From: Streptococcus oralis
GTDB lineage: Bacteria; Bacillota; Bacilli; Lactobacillales; Streptococcaceae
Reading direction: 5' to 3'
DNA length: 64,000 bases
NCBI RefSeq assembly: GCF_016127915.1
Contig: NZ_CP066059.1
Coordinates: 1,694,001 to 1,758,000 of the forward strand
Shown: positions 34,804 through 43,611 of the stretch, piece after piece
Layout: the number at the start of each line of letters is the position of its first letter
Position numbering within the stretch: the first letter of the stretch is position 1
Notes under the pieces: generated by a model
Databases searched by the model: none
The model's input: the letters and a program-made list of their open reading frames with translations, nothing else
Told to the model about the DNA's origin: nothing
Translations under genes and position numbers: made by a program

Positions 34804-35437
34804 TCCCTCCCGTTTGACTCGACAGCCATTTTTTATAGATTTGGTGGACTATCTGGACCAGCATGATGATGTGATCCTCCGAGAAATCAAGGCCCAGTTT
34901 CCAGATGTGGCAGTTGATAAACTCATGGAAGAGTATATAAAGGCAGGTTTGATCCGAAGGGAAAACAAACGTTATTCCCTTAATCTCCCTTTTCTAGAAT
35001 CAATAGACAGTCTGGTCCTTGACCAAGAGATTTTTGTCAGAGAGGATAGTCCAGTCTATCAAGCTTTGCTGAAAAAGACTTTTGAGACAGAATTGCGCAA
35101 TCAAACCAATGCAGCCATTTTAGTCGAATCTACAGATTTTGCTAGAGAAAAGATGACCCTGTCTAATTATTTCTACAAGGTCAAGAATCAATATCCTTTG
35201 ACAGAAAAACAGCAGGAACTCTATGCCATTTTGGGAGATGTCAATCCTGAGTATGCCCTCAAGTATATGACGACTTTTTTACTGAAATTCCTCAAAAAAG
35301 ACCAGCTCATGCAGAAACGTCGTGATATCTTTGTGGACAGTTTAGTCGTTCTAGGCTATATTGTGCAAAATGAAGCTGGAAAGTATGAGTTGGCCGTCGA
35401 TTTTGACAAGGAGAGATTGTCTTTCCATTTGTCTTAA
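34787..35437 (+). CDS. DUF1803 family protein
   Basis: A 216-residue soluble protein that matches the DUF1803 family of streptococci and lactococci. The N-terminal third resembles a small winged-helix (DYLDQHDDVILREIKAQFP, then YIKAGLIRRENKRY), which would allow DNA or protein binding, but this is a guess. It overlaps the YiiX-like gene, so the two are cotranslated. AAAGGAA precedes the ATG. No function is known to me. Confidence 0.75.
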   Translation: MIQIFNPSRLTRQPFFIDLVDYLDQHDDVILREIKAQFPDVAVDKLMEEYIKAGLIRRENKRYSLNLPFLESIDSLVLDQEIFVREDSPVYQALLKKTFETELRNQTNAAILVESTDFAREKMTLSNYFYKVKNQYPLTEKQQELYAILGDVNPEYALKYMTTFLLKFLKKDQLMQKRRDIFVDSLVVLGYIVQNEAGKYELAVDFDKERLSFHLS

Positions 35438-35491
35438 TTAGTTGCTTTTGAGCAGATTGTTTGACTTTGCCAAAGAATAAGCATAAACTGA

Positions 35492-35513
35492 ATGTAAGCG
35501 ATAACGTTTATCG
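35492..35513 (+). promoter_or_regulatory. Candidate cre (CcpA) site at csbD
   Basis: ATGTAAGCGATAACGTT (35492-35508) matches the cre consensus WTGNNARCGNWWWCAWW at all but one position. It overlaps a perfect CGATAA/TTATCG inverted repeat (35499-35513). It lies downstream of a likely -35/-10 pair (near 35467 and 35484), which would mean carbon-catabolite repression of csbD. Confidence 0.55.
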
Positions 35514-35538
35514 TATTAAAAGCAAAGGAGACAGAGCT

Positions 35539-35739
35539 ATGTCACTTGAAAATAAATTGGATCAAGCAACTGGTGCTATCAAAGAAGGATTTGGTAAAGT
35601 TACTGGCGATAGTAAGACAGAAGCAGAAGGTACTGTAGAAAAAACAGTTGCGAAAGCAAAAGAAGTTGTTGAAGATGCTAAAGGCGCTGTAGAAGGTGCC
35701 GTTGAAGGTCTTAAAAACTCATTTAAGAAAGAAGACTAA
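35539..35739 (+). CDS. CsbD-like stress protein
   Basis: A 66-residue hydrophilic, Lys/Glu/Ala-rich protein starting [20 protein letters not shown], with the repeated helix pattern of CsbD (a general-stress protein in Bacillus). Function is unknown; it is expected to be flexible and cytoplasmic. AAAGGAG lies 9 bases before ATG 35539; the upstream in-frame ATG-like start at 35461 (TTG) would read through the cre and promoter region and is rejected. Likely subject to CcpA control. Confidence 0.88.
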   Translation: MSLENKLDQATGAIKEGFGKVTGDSKTEAEGTVEKTVAKAKEVVEDAKGAVEGAVEGLKNSFKKED

Positions 35740-35740
35740 A

Positions 35741-35772
35741 AAAATCAAGGGAATGTTTCCCTTGATTTTTTT
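35741..35772. terminator. Bidirectional terminator csbD / murE
   Basis: A perfect 13-bp stem (35741-35753 with 35757-35769) with A- and T-runs on either side. Its end overlaps the murE stop region. Confidence 0.9.
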
Positions 35773-37216
35773 ATAGATAACGTTCTGCGATAGCTGCGTC
35801 TCCAGGATAGTCTTCTTTCTTTCCTTGGACGATTTGGTAACAATCAGCTCCCTTGCCTGCAATAATCACAGCATCGAGTTCTTGATTTGTGATGGCCATC
35901 GCCGCCTTGATGGCTTCTTCACGATCGGCAATCTTTTCAACAGGATGACTGATGTAGCAGCTAATTTCTTCAGCAATGGCCATTGGATCTTCATAGTTTG
36001 GATCATCAGCGGTGAGAAAGACTTGAATTTCAGGATGTTGATTGAGAAGGAGTCCAAAGTCTTTGCGACGACTTTCACCCTTGTTTCCAGTCGAACCGAG
36101 AACCAGAACAATCTTTCCAGTTTGATGGGTTTCAACAACAGAAATCAGTTTTTTCAGACTGTCGCCATTGTGAGCATAGTCTATGAAGACCTTGGCTCCA
36201 TTTTTCTGAGTGAGAACTTCCATACGTCCAGGAACGCGGGTTGCAGCGATCCCTTTTTTGATGTCCTCCAGACTGGCACCTAGACGAAGACAGGCAAGTC
36301 CTGCAGCAACGGCATTTTCTTGATTGAAGTGACCGATGAGTTGGATATCATAATCACCAGCGAGTTTACCTGTAGCGGAAAAGCTAAAGGCTTTGGAGTT
36401 CTCAATTTGGTTACTTGACTGGCTACCATAGAAGTCATGCTCTTGATCTTCTACTTGTTCTTTCAATACAGAAAAGTGGTCCATGTCGCTATTAATGACA
36501 ACTGCTCGGCTATTTTTCATCAAGAGACGTTTGTGATAGAAGTAGTCTTCAAAGCTAGGATGCTCAATCGGACCGATATGGTCAGGAGTGATGTTAAGAA
36601 AGACACCTACATCAAAGGTCAGACCATAGACTCGATGAACAAGATAGGCTTGGCTAGAGACTTCCATTACAAGATGGGTTCTTCCATTTTTAACAGCCTG
36701 AGCCATCATGTCGAAAAGATCGATATTTTCAGGCGTTGAGAAGGCAGATTTAAAGAAGGTCTCGCCATCCAGAGTTGTGTTCATAGTTGACAAGAGAGCT
36801 GTTGGGTAGCGTTGAGATAGGATGTGGTAAGCAAAGTACGCTGCTGTCGTCTTTCCTTTTGTCCCTGTGAAAGCGAGAATTTTGAGTTTCTCTTGTGGAT
36901 TACCATAGAATTCCATCGCAATCAAACTCATGGCTTTCTTGATATCGTTCACAACGATGACGGGGATACCAACCTCGTAGTCCTTTTCTGCGACATACCA
37001 AGCTAAGCCTTGCGTTATAGCGGATAGGAGGTATTCTTTTTTAAAGGCAGCGCCTTTTGCAAAAAAAAGAGTGCCTTCTTTTACTTTTCTGCTGTCATAA
37101 CTGATGCTATCAAAAACAACTTCACTGTAGTTGTAGTGGTAATGTCCTTGGTCAATAATCTCGCGAAAAAGGCCATCCTTCTTTAAAATATCTAATACGG
37201 TTTCAATCTTAATCAT
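35771..37216 (-). CDS. murE: UDP-MurNAc-L-Ala-D-Glu:L-lysine ligase
   Basis: A 481-residue Mur ligase that adds L-lysine to the cytoplasmic peptidoglycan precursor. It has the P-loop [12 protein letters not shown] (about residues 117-128) and the amino-acid specificity motif DDPN (in [10 protein letters not shown]), which marks L-lysine rather than diaminopimelate. The start at 37216 gives [11 protein letters not shown]; an in-frame ATG 21 bases earlier (37237) has no better ribosome binding site and lengthens the usual N-terminus. It is divergent from the MurJ-like gene. Confidence 0.95.
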   Translation of the reverse strand: MIKIETVLDILKKDGLFREIIDQGHYHYNYSEVVFDSISYDSRKVKEGTLFFAKGAAFKKEYLLSAITQGLAWYVAEKDYEVGIPVIVVNDIKKAMSLIAMEFYGNPQEKLKILAFTGTKGKTTAAYFAYHILSQRYPTALLSTMNTTLDGETFFKSAFSTPENIDLFDMMAQAVKNGRTHLVMEVSSQAYLVHRVYGLTFDVGVFLNITPDHIGPIEHPSFEDYFYHKRLLMKNSRAVVINSDMDHFSVLKEQVEDQEHDFYGSQSSNQIENSKAFSFSATGKLAGDYDIQLIGHFNQENAVAAGLACLRLGASLEDIKKGIAATRVPGRMEVLTQKNGAKVFIDYAHNGDSLKKLISVVETHQTGKIVLVLGSTGNKGESRRKDFGLLLNQHPEIQVFLTADDPNYEDPMAIAEEISCYISHPVEKIADREEAIKAAMAITNQELDAVIIAGKGADCYQIVQGKKEDYPGDAAIAERYL

Positions 37217-37268
37217 ACTTTCTATTATAAACTTCAAGTCTGAATTTTACAAGTAACAAGGAAAAGTT

Positions 37269-37274
37269 TATAAT
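37269..37274 (+). promoter_or_regulatory. Promoter of the MurJ-like gene
   Basis: TATAAT at 37269-37274 lies 47 bases before the start, with a weak -35 (TTTACA near 37247). Confidence 0.6.
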
Positions 37275-37321
37275 GGAAGATAAGGAACTTTTCCTAGTTA
37301 TCAAAATTGAATGAGGAAGCT

Positions 37322-38944
37322 ATGTCTAACGAAAACAATCACCAGCAAGCCCAGATGTTGCGAGGGACTGCTTGGCTAACAGCTAGTAACTTTATTAGTC
37401 GCCTCCTTGGTGCTATCTACATTATTCCCTGGTATATCTGGATGGGGACCTATGCTGCCAAGGCAAATGGCCTCTTTACCATGGGCTACAATATTTACGC
37501 CTGGTTCTTGCTGATTTCGACAGCGGGTATCCCAGTTGCGGTCGCCAAACAAGTGGCTAAGTACAATACCATGCGAGAAGAAGAGCATAGCTTTGCCTTG
37601 ATTCGGAGTTTCCTAAGCTTTATGACGGGCTTGGGCATAGTCTTTGCTTTGGTCTTGTATCTCTTTTCTCCCTGGTTAGCAGATTTGTCAGGTGTGGGGA
37701 AAGACCTGATTCCCATCATGCAGAGCTTGGCTTGGGCAGTCTTGATTTTCCCATCTATGAGTGTCATCCGAGGATTCTTCCAAGGGATGAATAACCTGAA
37801 ACCCTATGCTATGAGTCAAATCGCCGAGCAGGTAATCCGTGTTATCTGGATGTTGATGGCAACCTTCTTCATTATGAAGATGGGTTCTGGTGACTACTTA
37901 TCAGCCGTTACCCAATCGACCTTTGCGGCCTTTGTGGGGATGGTGGCAAGTTTTGCAGTCTTGATTTATTTCCTTGCCCAAGAAGGTTTGCTTAAAAGAG
38001 TTTTTGAAACACGGGATAAGATCAATAGTAAGCGACTTTTGGTTGATACCATCAAGGAAGCCATTCCCTTTATCCTGACAGGATCAGCCATTCAACTCTT
38101 CCAAATCTTAGACCAGATGACCTTTATCAATAGTATGAAGTGGTTTACTAACTACAGCAATGAAGACTTGGTTGTCATGTTTTCTTATTTCTCAGCCAAT
38201 CCTAATAAAATTACTATGATTTTAATCTCTGTGGGAGTTTCAATCGGGAGTGTCGGCTTGCCGCTGTTGACGGAAAACTATGTAAAAGGCGACTTGCAGG
38301 CGGCGGCTCGCCTAGTCCAAGATAGCCTTACCATGCTCTTCTTATTTCTACTGCCTGCAACGGTTGGAGTGGTCATGGTAGGGGAGCCTCTTTATACAGT
38401 TTTTTACGGTAAGCCAGATAGTCTGGCCATGGGTTTATTTGTCTTTGCAGTTTTGCAGTCTACTATCCTAGGTTTGTACATGGTCTTGTCTCCTATGCTT
38501 CAGGCCATGTTCCGAAACCGCAAGGCAGTTCTATACTTTATCTATGGTTCCATTGCTAAGATCGTCTTGCAATTGCCAACCATTGCTATTTTCCACAGCT
38601 ACGGTCCCTTGATTTCAACGACTATCGGTTTGATTATTCCGAATGTCCTGATGTACCGAGATATCTGCCAGGTAACGGGTGCTCGTAGAAAGATTATCTT
38701 GAAACGGACTATTTTGATCACCATCTTGACTCTTGTCATGTTTATCCTAGTTGGCTTCTTGCAGTGGCTACTCGGTTTTGTCTTCCAACCAAGTGGACGT
38801 TTCTGGAGTTTCCTTTATGTGGCTCTCATCGGAGGGCTTGGAGGAGGCCTTTATGGCTTGATGAGCCTACGGACACGACTCTTAGACAAGATAATCGGCA
38901 AAGCTCAAGCAGACCGACTACGTACACGATTGAAAATATCGTAA
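37322..38944 (+). CDS. MurJ/SpoVB-family polysaccharide flippase (YtgP-like)
   Basis: A 540-residue integral membrane protein of the MOP exporter superfamily with about fourteen helices. The N-terminal GTAWLTASNFISRLLGAIYIIPW and the RGFFQGMNNLKPYAMSQI segment near residue 150 are typical of the SpoVB/YtgP group. In streptococci YtgP is the lipid II flippase; its position opposite murE fits cell-wall synthesis. ATG 37322 has GAGGAAG upstream; an upstream in-frame start (37307) would contain the ribosome binding site and is less likely. A terminator follows. Confidence 0.9.
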   Translation: MSNENNHQQAQMLRGTAWLTASNFISRLLGAIYIIPWYIWMGTYAAKANGLFTMGYNIYAWFLLISTAGIPVAVAKQVAKYNTMREEEHSFALIRSFLSFMTGLGIVFALVLYLFSPWLADLSGVGKDLIPIMQSLAWAVLIFPSMSVIRGFFQGMNNLKPYAMSQIAEQVIRVIWMLMATFFIMKMGSGDYLSAVTQSTFAAFVGMVASFAVLIYFLAQEGLLKRVFETRDKINSKRLLVDTIKEAIPFILTGSAIQLFQILDQMTFINSMKWFTNYSNEDLVVMFSYFSANPNKITMILISVGVSIGSVGLPLLTENYVKGDLQAAARLVQDSLTMLFLFLLPATVGVVMVGEPLYTVFYGKPDSLAMGLFVFAVLQSTILGLYMVLSPMLQAMFRNRKAVLYFIYGSIAKIVLQLPTIAIFHSYGPLISTTIGLIIPNVLMYRDICQVTGARRKIILKRTILITILTLVMFILVGFLQWLLGFVFQPSGRFWSFLYVALIGGLGGGLYGLMSLRTRLLDKIIGKAQADRLRTRLKIS

Positions 38945-38973
38945 AAAGATTTATAAATAAAAGTAATAAATTT

Positions 38974-38999
38974 AACCTTTCTTTAACAGAAAGGTTTTT
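38974..38999 (+). terminator. Terminator of the MurJ-like gene
   Basis: AACCTTTC (38974-38981) pairs with GAAAGGTT (38989-38996), then Ts. Confidence 0.8.
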
Positions 39000-39085
39000 A
39001 TACTACATTTTTCTTAAAAAAAGAGAACTTTTTCTAAAATCAAGAGCAAAAAATATGCTTTTTTAAGTTTTTCTTCAGAAATCAC

Positions 39086-39114
39086 TTGACTAAATAAAAC
39101 CAAAGCTGTATAAT
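39086..39114 (+). promoter_or_regulatory. aliB promoter
   Basis: TTGACT (39086-39091), 17-base spacer, TATAAT (39109-39114). Confidence 0.88.
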
Positions 39115-39146
39115 AAGACAAAACTTTTAAACAGGAGGTTCTGGAA

Positions 39147-41105
39147 ATGAAAAAGTCTAAGGCCAAGTATCTGACACTTGCAAGTGTCGTGTTAAGCGCA
39201 GGTATCTTACTGAGCGCATGTGGAAATTCAAGTAGCGCTACTAAAACATATAACTATGTTTATTCGAACGATCCATCTAGTTTGAACTATCTTGCAGAAA
39301 ACCGTGCAACAACCAATGACATCGTGACCAATTTGGTGGATGGGTTGATGGAAAATGACCAATACGGTAACTATGTTCCATCATTGGCAGAGGATTGGAC
39401 TGTTTCTCAGGACGGTTTGACCTATACTTACAAATTGCGTAAGGATGCAAAATGGTATACTTATGAGGGTGAAGAATACGCCCCTGTAACGGCCCAAGAC
39501 TTTGTGACAGGTTTGAAATATGCTGCTGATAAAAAATCCGAAGCCTTGTACCTGGTTCAAGACTCTGTAGCAGGTTTGGATGACTATATCAACGGGAAAA
39601 CAACTGACTTTTCAACAGTCGGTGTTAAGGCTATTGATGACCAAACAGTTCAGTACACTTTGACACGTCCAGAACCTTATTGGAATTCTAAAACAACTTC
39701 AACCATTCTCTTCCCTGTCAATGCAGACTTCTTGAAATCAAAAGGGGATGATTTTGGTAAGGTAGATCCTTCTAGCATTTTGTACAGTGGACCTTTCTTG
39801 ATGAAATCGTTTGTTTCAAAATCTGTTATCGAATACAAGAAAAATCCAAATTACTGGGATGCTAAAAATGTCTTTGTGGACGATGTGAAATTGACTTACT
39901 ATGACGGTAGTGACCAGGATGCCCTAGCTCGTAACTTCGTAGAAGGAGTATACAGCTACGCACTTCTCTACCCAAATAGCTCAAGCTTTGAAGGCATTAA
40001 AGAGAAGAACAAGGATAACATCATCTATAGTATGCAAAACGCAACTTCTTATTACTTGAACTTCAACTTAGACAGAAAATCTTATAACTTCACTTCTAAA
40101 TCCTCAGATATCGAAAAGAAATCAACCCAAGAAGCAGTTCTGAATAAAAACTTCCGTCAAGCCTTCAACTATGCTTATAACCGTACAGCCTATGGAGCAC
40201 AATCTCAAGGGGAAGAAGGAGCAACAAAGATTATTCGTAACTTGGTTGTACCTCCTACGTTTGTAAGTATCAACGGAAAAGACTTTGGCGATGTTGTTTC
40301 AGAAAAGATGGTCAACTATGGCCAAGAATGGCAAGGAATCAACTTTGCAGATGCACAAGATCCATACTACAATCCTGATAAAGCTAAAGCTAAATTTGCA
40401 GAAGCTAAGAAAGAATTGGAAGCTAAGGGTGTGCAATTCCCAATCCACTTGGATGTAACAGTTGACCAATCAGCTAAAAAAGGTGTACTTGAAGCAAGTT
40501 CTTTGAAACAATCCATCGAATCTGTTCTAGGAGCTGAGAATGTGGTTATCGATATCCAACAGCTATCAACAGATGACTTTGACAACTCTAGCTACCTCGC
40601 TCAAACCGCAGCTCAAAAAGACTTTGATATCTATAATGGCGGTTGGAGTGCTGACTACTTGGATCCATCAAGCTATCTTGATATCTTAAATGTCAATAAC
40701 GGTGGTATGTTGCAAAACATTGGTCTAGAACCAGGTGAGGTCAATGACAAGGCTAAGGCAGTTGGTCTGGATACTTACACTCAAATGTTAGAAGAAGCGA
40801 ACAAGGAGCAAGAACCAGCGAAACGTTATGAAAAATATGCGGAAATTCAAGCTTGGCTCGTTGATAGCGCCCTTGCTATTCCAAACGTTTCTCAGGGTGG
40901 AACACCGACCTTGAGAAAGACAGTTCCATTCTCATCACCATTCTCACAAGCTGGAAATAAGGGTGTCGAATCATACAAGTATCTCAAGTTGCAAGATAAG
41001 ACTGTAACGGCTGATGAGTATGAAAAAGCTAAAGAAAAATGGCAGAAAGAAAAAGAAGAATCAAATAAAAAAGCCCAAGAAGAACTGGCAAAACATGTTA
41101 AATAA
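39147..41105 (+). CDS. aliB: Oligopeptide-binding lipoprotein
   Basis: A 652-residue peptide-binding lipoprotein of the SBP_bac_5 family. The signal peptide ends in the lipobox LLSAC with C25 as the lipid-modified residue. The domain follows with YVYSNDPSSLNYL near residue 37 and the family segment PEPYWNSKT near residue 177. Pneumococcal AliA/AliB feed peptides to the Ami permease, and no permease genes are present here, which fits such an orphan receptor. The choice of AliB over AliA or AmiA rests mainly on genome position. AGGAGG precedes the ATG. Confidence 0.88.
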   Translation: MKKSKAKYLTLASVVLSAGILLSACGNSSSATKTYNYVYSNDPSSLNYLAENRATTNDIVTNLVDGLMENDQYGNYVPSLAEDWTVSQDGLTYTYKLRKDAKWYTYEGEEYAPVTAQDFVTGLKYAADKKSEALYLVQDSVAGLDDYINGKTTDFSTVGVKAIDDQTVQYTLTRPEPYWNSKTTSTILFPVNADFLKSKGDDFGKVDPSSILYSGPFLMKSFVSKSVIEYKKNPNYWDAKNVFVDDVKLTYYDGSDQDALARNFVEGVYSYALLYPNSSSFEGIKEKNKDNIIYSMQNATSYYLNFNLDRKSYNFTSKSSDIEKKSTQEAVLNKNFRQAFNYAYNRTAYGAQSQGEEGATKIIRNLVVPPTFVSINGKDFGDVVSEKMVNYGQEWQGINFADAQDPYYNPDKAKAKFAEAKKELEAKGVQFPIHLDVTVDQSAKKGVLEASSLKQSIESVLGAENVVIDIQQLSTDDFDNSSYLAQTAAQKDFDIYNGGWSADYLDPSSYLDILNVNNGGMLQNIGLEPGEVNDKAKAVGLDTYTQMLEEANKEQEPAKRYEKYAEIQAWLVDSALAIPNVSQGGTPTLRKTVPFSSPFSQAGNKGVESYKYLKLQDKTVTADEYEKAKEKWQKEKEESNKKAQEELAKHVK

Positions 41106-41122
41106 CCAGTCTATTCAACAGG

Positions 41123-41156
41123 AAAAACGATAGTTTCTCAAGGAACTATCGTTTTT
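41123..41156 (+). terminator. aliB terminator
   Basis: A 13-bp stem (41123-41135 with 41144-41156), 8-base loop, T-rich 3' arm. Confidence 0.9.
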
Positions 41157-41157
41157 A

Positions 41158-41174
41158 TATAGTTTGAAACTATA
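41158..41174 (+). promoter_or_regulatory. MET-box (MetR/MtaR-type operator)
   Basis: TATAGTTTGAAACTATA is a perfect 8+1+8 palindrome and matches exactly the streptococcal MET-box (TATAGTTTnAAACTATA) described for LysR-type methionine regulators. It sits about 45 bases upstream of the -10 of the PLP-enzyme operon, the place for an activator. Confidence 0.85.
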
Positions 41175-41215
41175 ACTAGCTCTTGAAAACAAGAAAATGA
41201 GTTAGTAAAAATAAG

Positions 41216-41224
41216 TGGTACAAT
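41216..41224 (+). promoter_or_regulatory. Promoter of the sulfur amino-acid operon
   Basis: An extended -10, TG-G-TACAAT (hexamer 41219-41224), with no good -35, consistent with a need for activation through the MET-box. Confidence 0.65.
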
Positions 41225-41250
41225 AGTTACTATAGATTTGGAGGTATTGT

Positions 41251-42345
41251 ATGAGCAAAGAACTACACATCAACACAATTTTGGCCCAGGCGGGAATCAA
41301 GTCAGATGAGGCTACAGGTGCCTTGGTAACGCCGCTTCATTTTTCAACCACTTATCAGCATCCAGAGTTCGGTCAGTCTACGGGATTTGACTATACTCGT
41401 ACCAAAAATCCAACTCGCAGTAAGGCGGAGGAAGTCTTGGCGGCAATCGAATCAGCAGATTATGCCCTAGCGACAAGCTCAGGTATGGCTGCGATTGTAC
41501 TGGCCTTTAGTGTTTTTCCAGTAGGAAGTAAAGTCTTGGCTGTACGCGATCTGTATGGGGGTTCTTTCCGTTGGTTCAATCAAGTCGAGCAAGAAGGCCG
41601 TTTCCATTTTACCTATGCCAATACAGAAGAAGAGCTTGTCGCTGAGTTAGAGAAAGATGTGGATGTTCTCTATATTGAAACACCAACCAATCCCTTGATG
41701 TTGGAATTTGATATTGCCAAACTAGCCAAACTAGCTCATGCCAAGGGTGCCAAGGTAGTGGTAGACAATACCTTTTACAGTCCGATTTATCAACGTCCGA
41801 TTGAAGACGGTGCGGATATCGTTCTTCATTCAGCAACCAAGTATCTAGCAGGGCACAATGATGTCTTGGCTGGTGTGGTTGTGACTAATAGTTTAGAACT
41901 ATATGAACAACTGTTCTACAATCTCAATACGACTGGTGCGGTCTTGTCACCATTTGATAGTTATCAGTTGATTCGTGGTCTCAAAACCCTGCCTCTTCGT
42001 ATGGAGCGTTCTACAGTCAATGCCCAAGAAGTGGTTGCCTTTTTGAAGGATTCACCTGCTGTCAAGGAAGTGCTCTATACTGGACGTGGGGGTATGATTT
42101 CCTTTAAAGTAGTGGACGAAAAACGTATTCCTCATATTTTGAATAGTCTCAAGGTCTTTTCATTTGCGGAAAGTTTGGGTGGGGTAGAAAGTCTGATCAC
42201 CTATCCGACAACTCAGACTCATGCGGATATTCCAGCAGAAGTGCGCCATTCCTATGGCTTAACAGATGACCTCCTGCGCTTGTCAATTGGGATTGAAGAT
42301 GCTAGAGATTTGATTGCGGACTTGCGCCAAGCTTTGGAAGGATAA
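41251..42345 (+). CDS. metB: Cystathionine gamma-synthase / trans-sulfuration PLP enzyme
   Basis: A 364-residue Cys/Met-metabolism PLP enzyme. Marks are FDYTRTKNPTR near residue 46, SSGMAAI near 76, ETPTNP near 140 and the PLP-lysine HSATKYLAGHND near 193. It probably joins an O-acylated homoserine with cysteine to make cystathionine for methionine synthesis, though gamma-synthase, lyase and sulfhydrylase are hard to tell apart by eye. Control by a MET-box and a following MalY-type lyase support methionine biosynthesis. AGGAGG-like GGAGG precedes the ATG. Confidence 0.86.
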   Translation: MSKELHINTILAQAGIKSDEATGALVTPLHFSTTYQHPEFGQSTGFDYTRTKNPTRSKAEEVLAAIESADYALATSSGMAAIVLAFSVFPVGSKVLAVRDLYGGSFRWFNQVEQEGRFHFTYANTEEELVAELEKDVDVLYIETPTNPLMLEFDIAKLAKLAHAKGAKVVVDNTFYSPIYQRPIEDGADIVLHSATKYLAGHNDVLAGVVVTNSLELYEQLFYNLNTTGAVLSPFDSYQLIRGLKTLPLRMERSTVNAQEVVAFLKDSPAVKEVLYTGRGGMISFKVVDEKRIPHILNSLKVFSFAESLGGVESLITYPTTQTHADIPAEVRHSYGLTDDLLRLSIGIEDARDLIADLRQALEG

Positions 42346-42352
42346 GATAGAT

Positions 42353-43519
42353 ATGGGAAAATATGATTTTACAAGTCTGCCCAATCGTTTTGGGCACCAT
42401 ACCTATAAATGGAAAGAAGCAGAAGCTGACCGAGAAGTTCTACCAGCCTGGATAGCAGATATGGACTTTGTGGTTTTGCCTGAGGTTCGACAAGCTGTAC
42501 AAGCCTATGCAGATCAGTTAGTCTATGGCTATACTTATGCTAGTGATGCTTTGATTCAGTCGGTTCAGGACTGGGAAGCCAATCAACACGGGTATCGCTT
42601 TGACAAGGATTCCCTCGTCTTTATAGAGGGAGTGGTACCAGCTATTTCAACAGCTATTCAAGCCTTTACAAAAGAAGGAGAGGCTGTTCTGATTAATACA
42701 CCGGTCTATCCACCGTTTGCACGCAGTGTCAAACTGAACAATCGCAGATTGATTACCAATTCTTTGGTGGAAAAGGATGGGCTGTTTGAGATTGACTTTG
42801 ACCAGTTGGAGAAGGAATTGGTGGAAGAGGATGTGAAGCTTTATATCCTTTGCAATCCCCACAATCCTGGTGGACGTGTTTGGGAAAAGGAAGTGTTAGA
42901 AAAGATTGGGCATCTCTGCCAAAAACACGGTGTTTTGCTTGTTTCAGATGAGATTCACCAAGATTTGGCCCTCTTTGGTCATAAACACCAGTCTTTTAAC
43001 ACCATTGATCCCGCCTTTAAAGACTTTGCCCTAATCTTGAGCAGTGCTACTAAAACTTTTAATATTGCTGGGACGAAAAATTCCTATGCAGTGATTGAAA
43101 ATCCAAAGCTTCGTGTTTCTTTCCAAAAACGCCAGTTGGCCAATAACCAACATGAAATCTCAGGCTTGGGGTATTTGGCGACAGAAGCTGCCTACCGTTA
43201 TGGTAAGGACTGGTTAGGAGACTTAAAAGAAGTCATCGAGGACCACATTAACTATGTAGTGGATTTTTTGGGCAACGAAACCAAGATTAAGGTCATGAAA
43301 CCGCAAGGTACCTACTTGATCTGGCTTGATTTTTCAGCCTATGACCTAACGGATGACCGCTTGCAAGAGCTTTTGAAGAATGAAGCCAAGGTTATCTTGA
43401 ACCGAGGTTTGGACTTTGGGGAGGAGGGAACTCTTCATGCCCGCCTCAATGTAGCTATGCCGAAGTCAGTACTGGAAGAGGTTTGTCAACGCATCGTGAC
43501 CACTTTTGCTACCCTTTAA
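42353..43519 (+). CDS. MalY/PatB-type cystathionine beta-lyase
   Basis: A 388-residue class II PLP C-S lyase of the MalY/PatB group, which splits cystathionine to homocysteine (and often cysteine to H2S). The N-terminal WIADMDF near residue 32, CNPHNPGGRVW near 166 and the PLP-lysine SATKTFNIAG near 230 are conserved. ATG 42353 is chosen, since it gives the family N-terminus MGKYDFTSLPNRFG and lies 7 bases after the metB stop. It completes transsulfuration with the preceding enzyme. Confidence 0.9.
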   Translation: MGKYDFTSLPNRFGHHTYKWKEAEADREVLPAWIADMDFVVLPEVRQAVQAYADQLVYGYTYASDALIQSVQDWEANQHGYRFDKDSLVFIEGVVPAISTAIQAFTKEGEAVLINTPVYPPFARSVKLNNRRLITNSLVEKDGLFEIDFDQLEKELVEEDVKLYILCNPHNPGGRVWEKEVLEKIGHLCQKHGVLLVSDEIHQDLALFGHKHQSFNTIDPAFKDFALILSSATKTFNIAGTKNSYAVIENPKLRVSFQKRQLANNQHEISGLGYLATEAAYRYGKDWLGDLKEVIEDHINYVVDFLGNETKIKVMKPQGTYLIWLDFSAYDLTDDRLQELLKNEAKVILNRGLDFGEEGTLHARLNVAMPKSVLEEVCQRIVTTFATL

Positions 43520-43525
43520 AAATCG

Positions 43526-43563
43526 AGCCTTCTAGGAGAAAAGTCTTCCTAGAAGGCTATTTT
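43526..43563 (+). terminator. Terminator of the sulfur amino-acid operon
   Basis: A 12-bp perfect stem (43526-43537 with 43547-43558) followed by ATTTTC. Confidence 0.88.
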
Positions 43564-43577
43564 CGTGGGGGAAAATG

Positions 43578-43586
43578 TGGTATAAT
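43578..43586 (+). promoter_or_regulatory. SNF2 helicase promoter
   Basis: An extended -10, TG-G-TATAAT (hexamer 43581-43586), 25 bases before the start. Confidence 0.7.
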
Positions 43587-43611
43587 GAAAAGATAAGATA
43601 AAGGGGTAACT

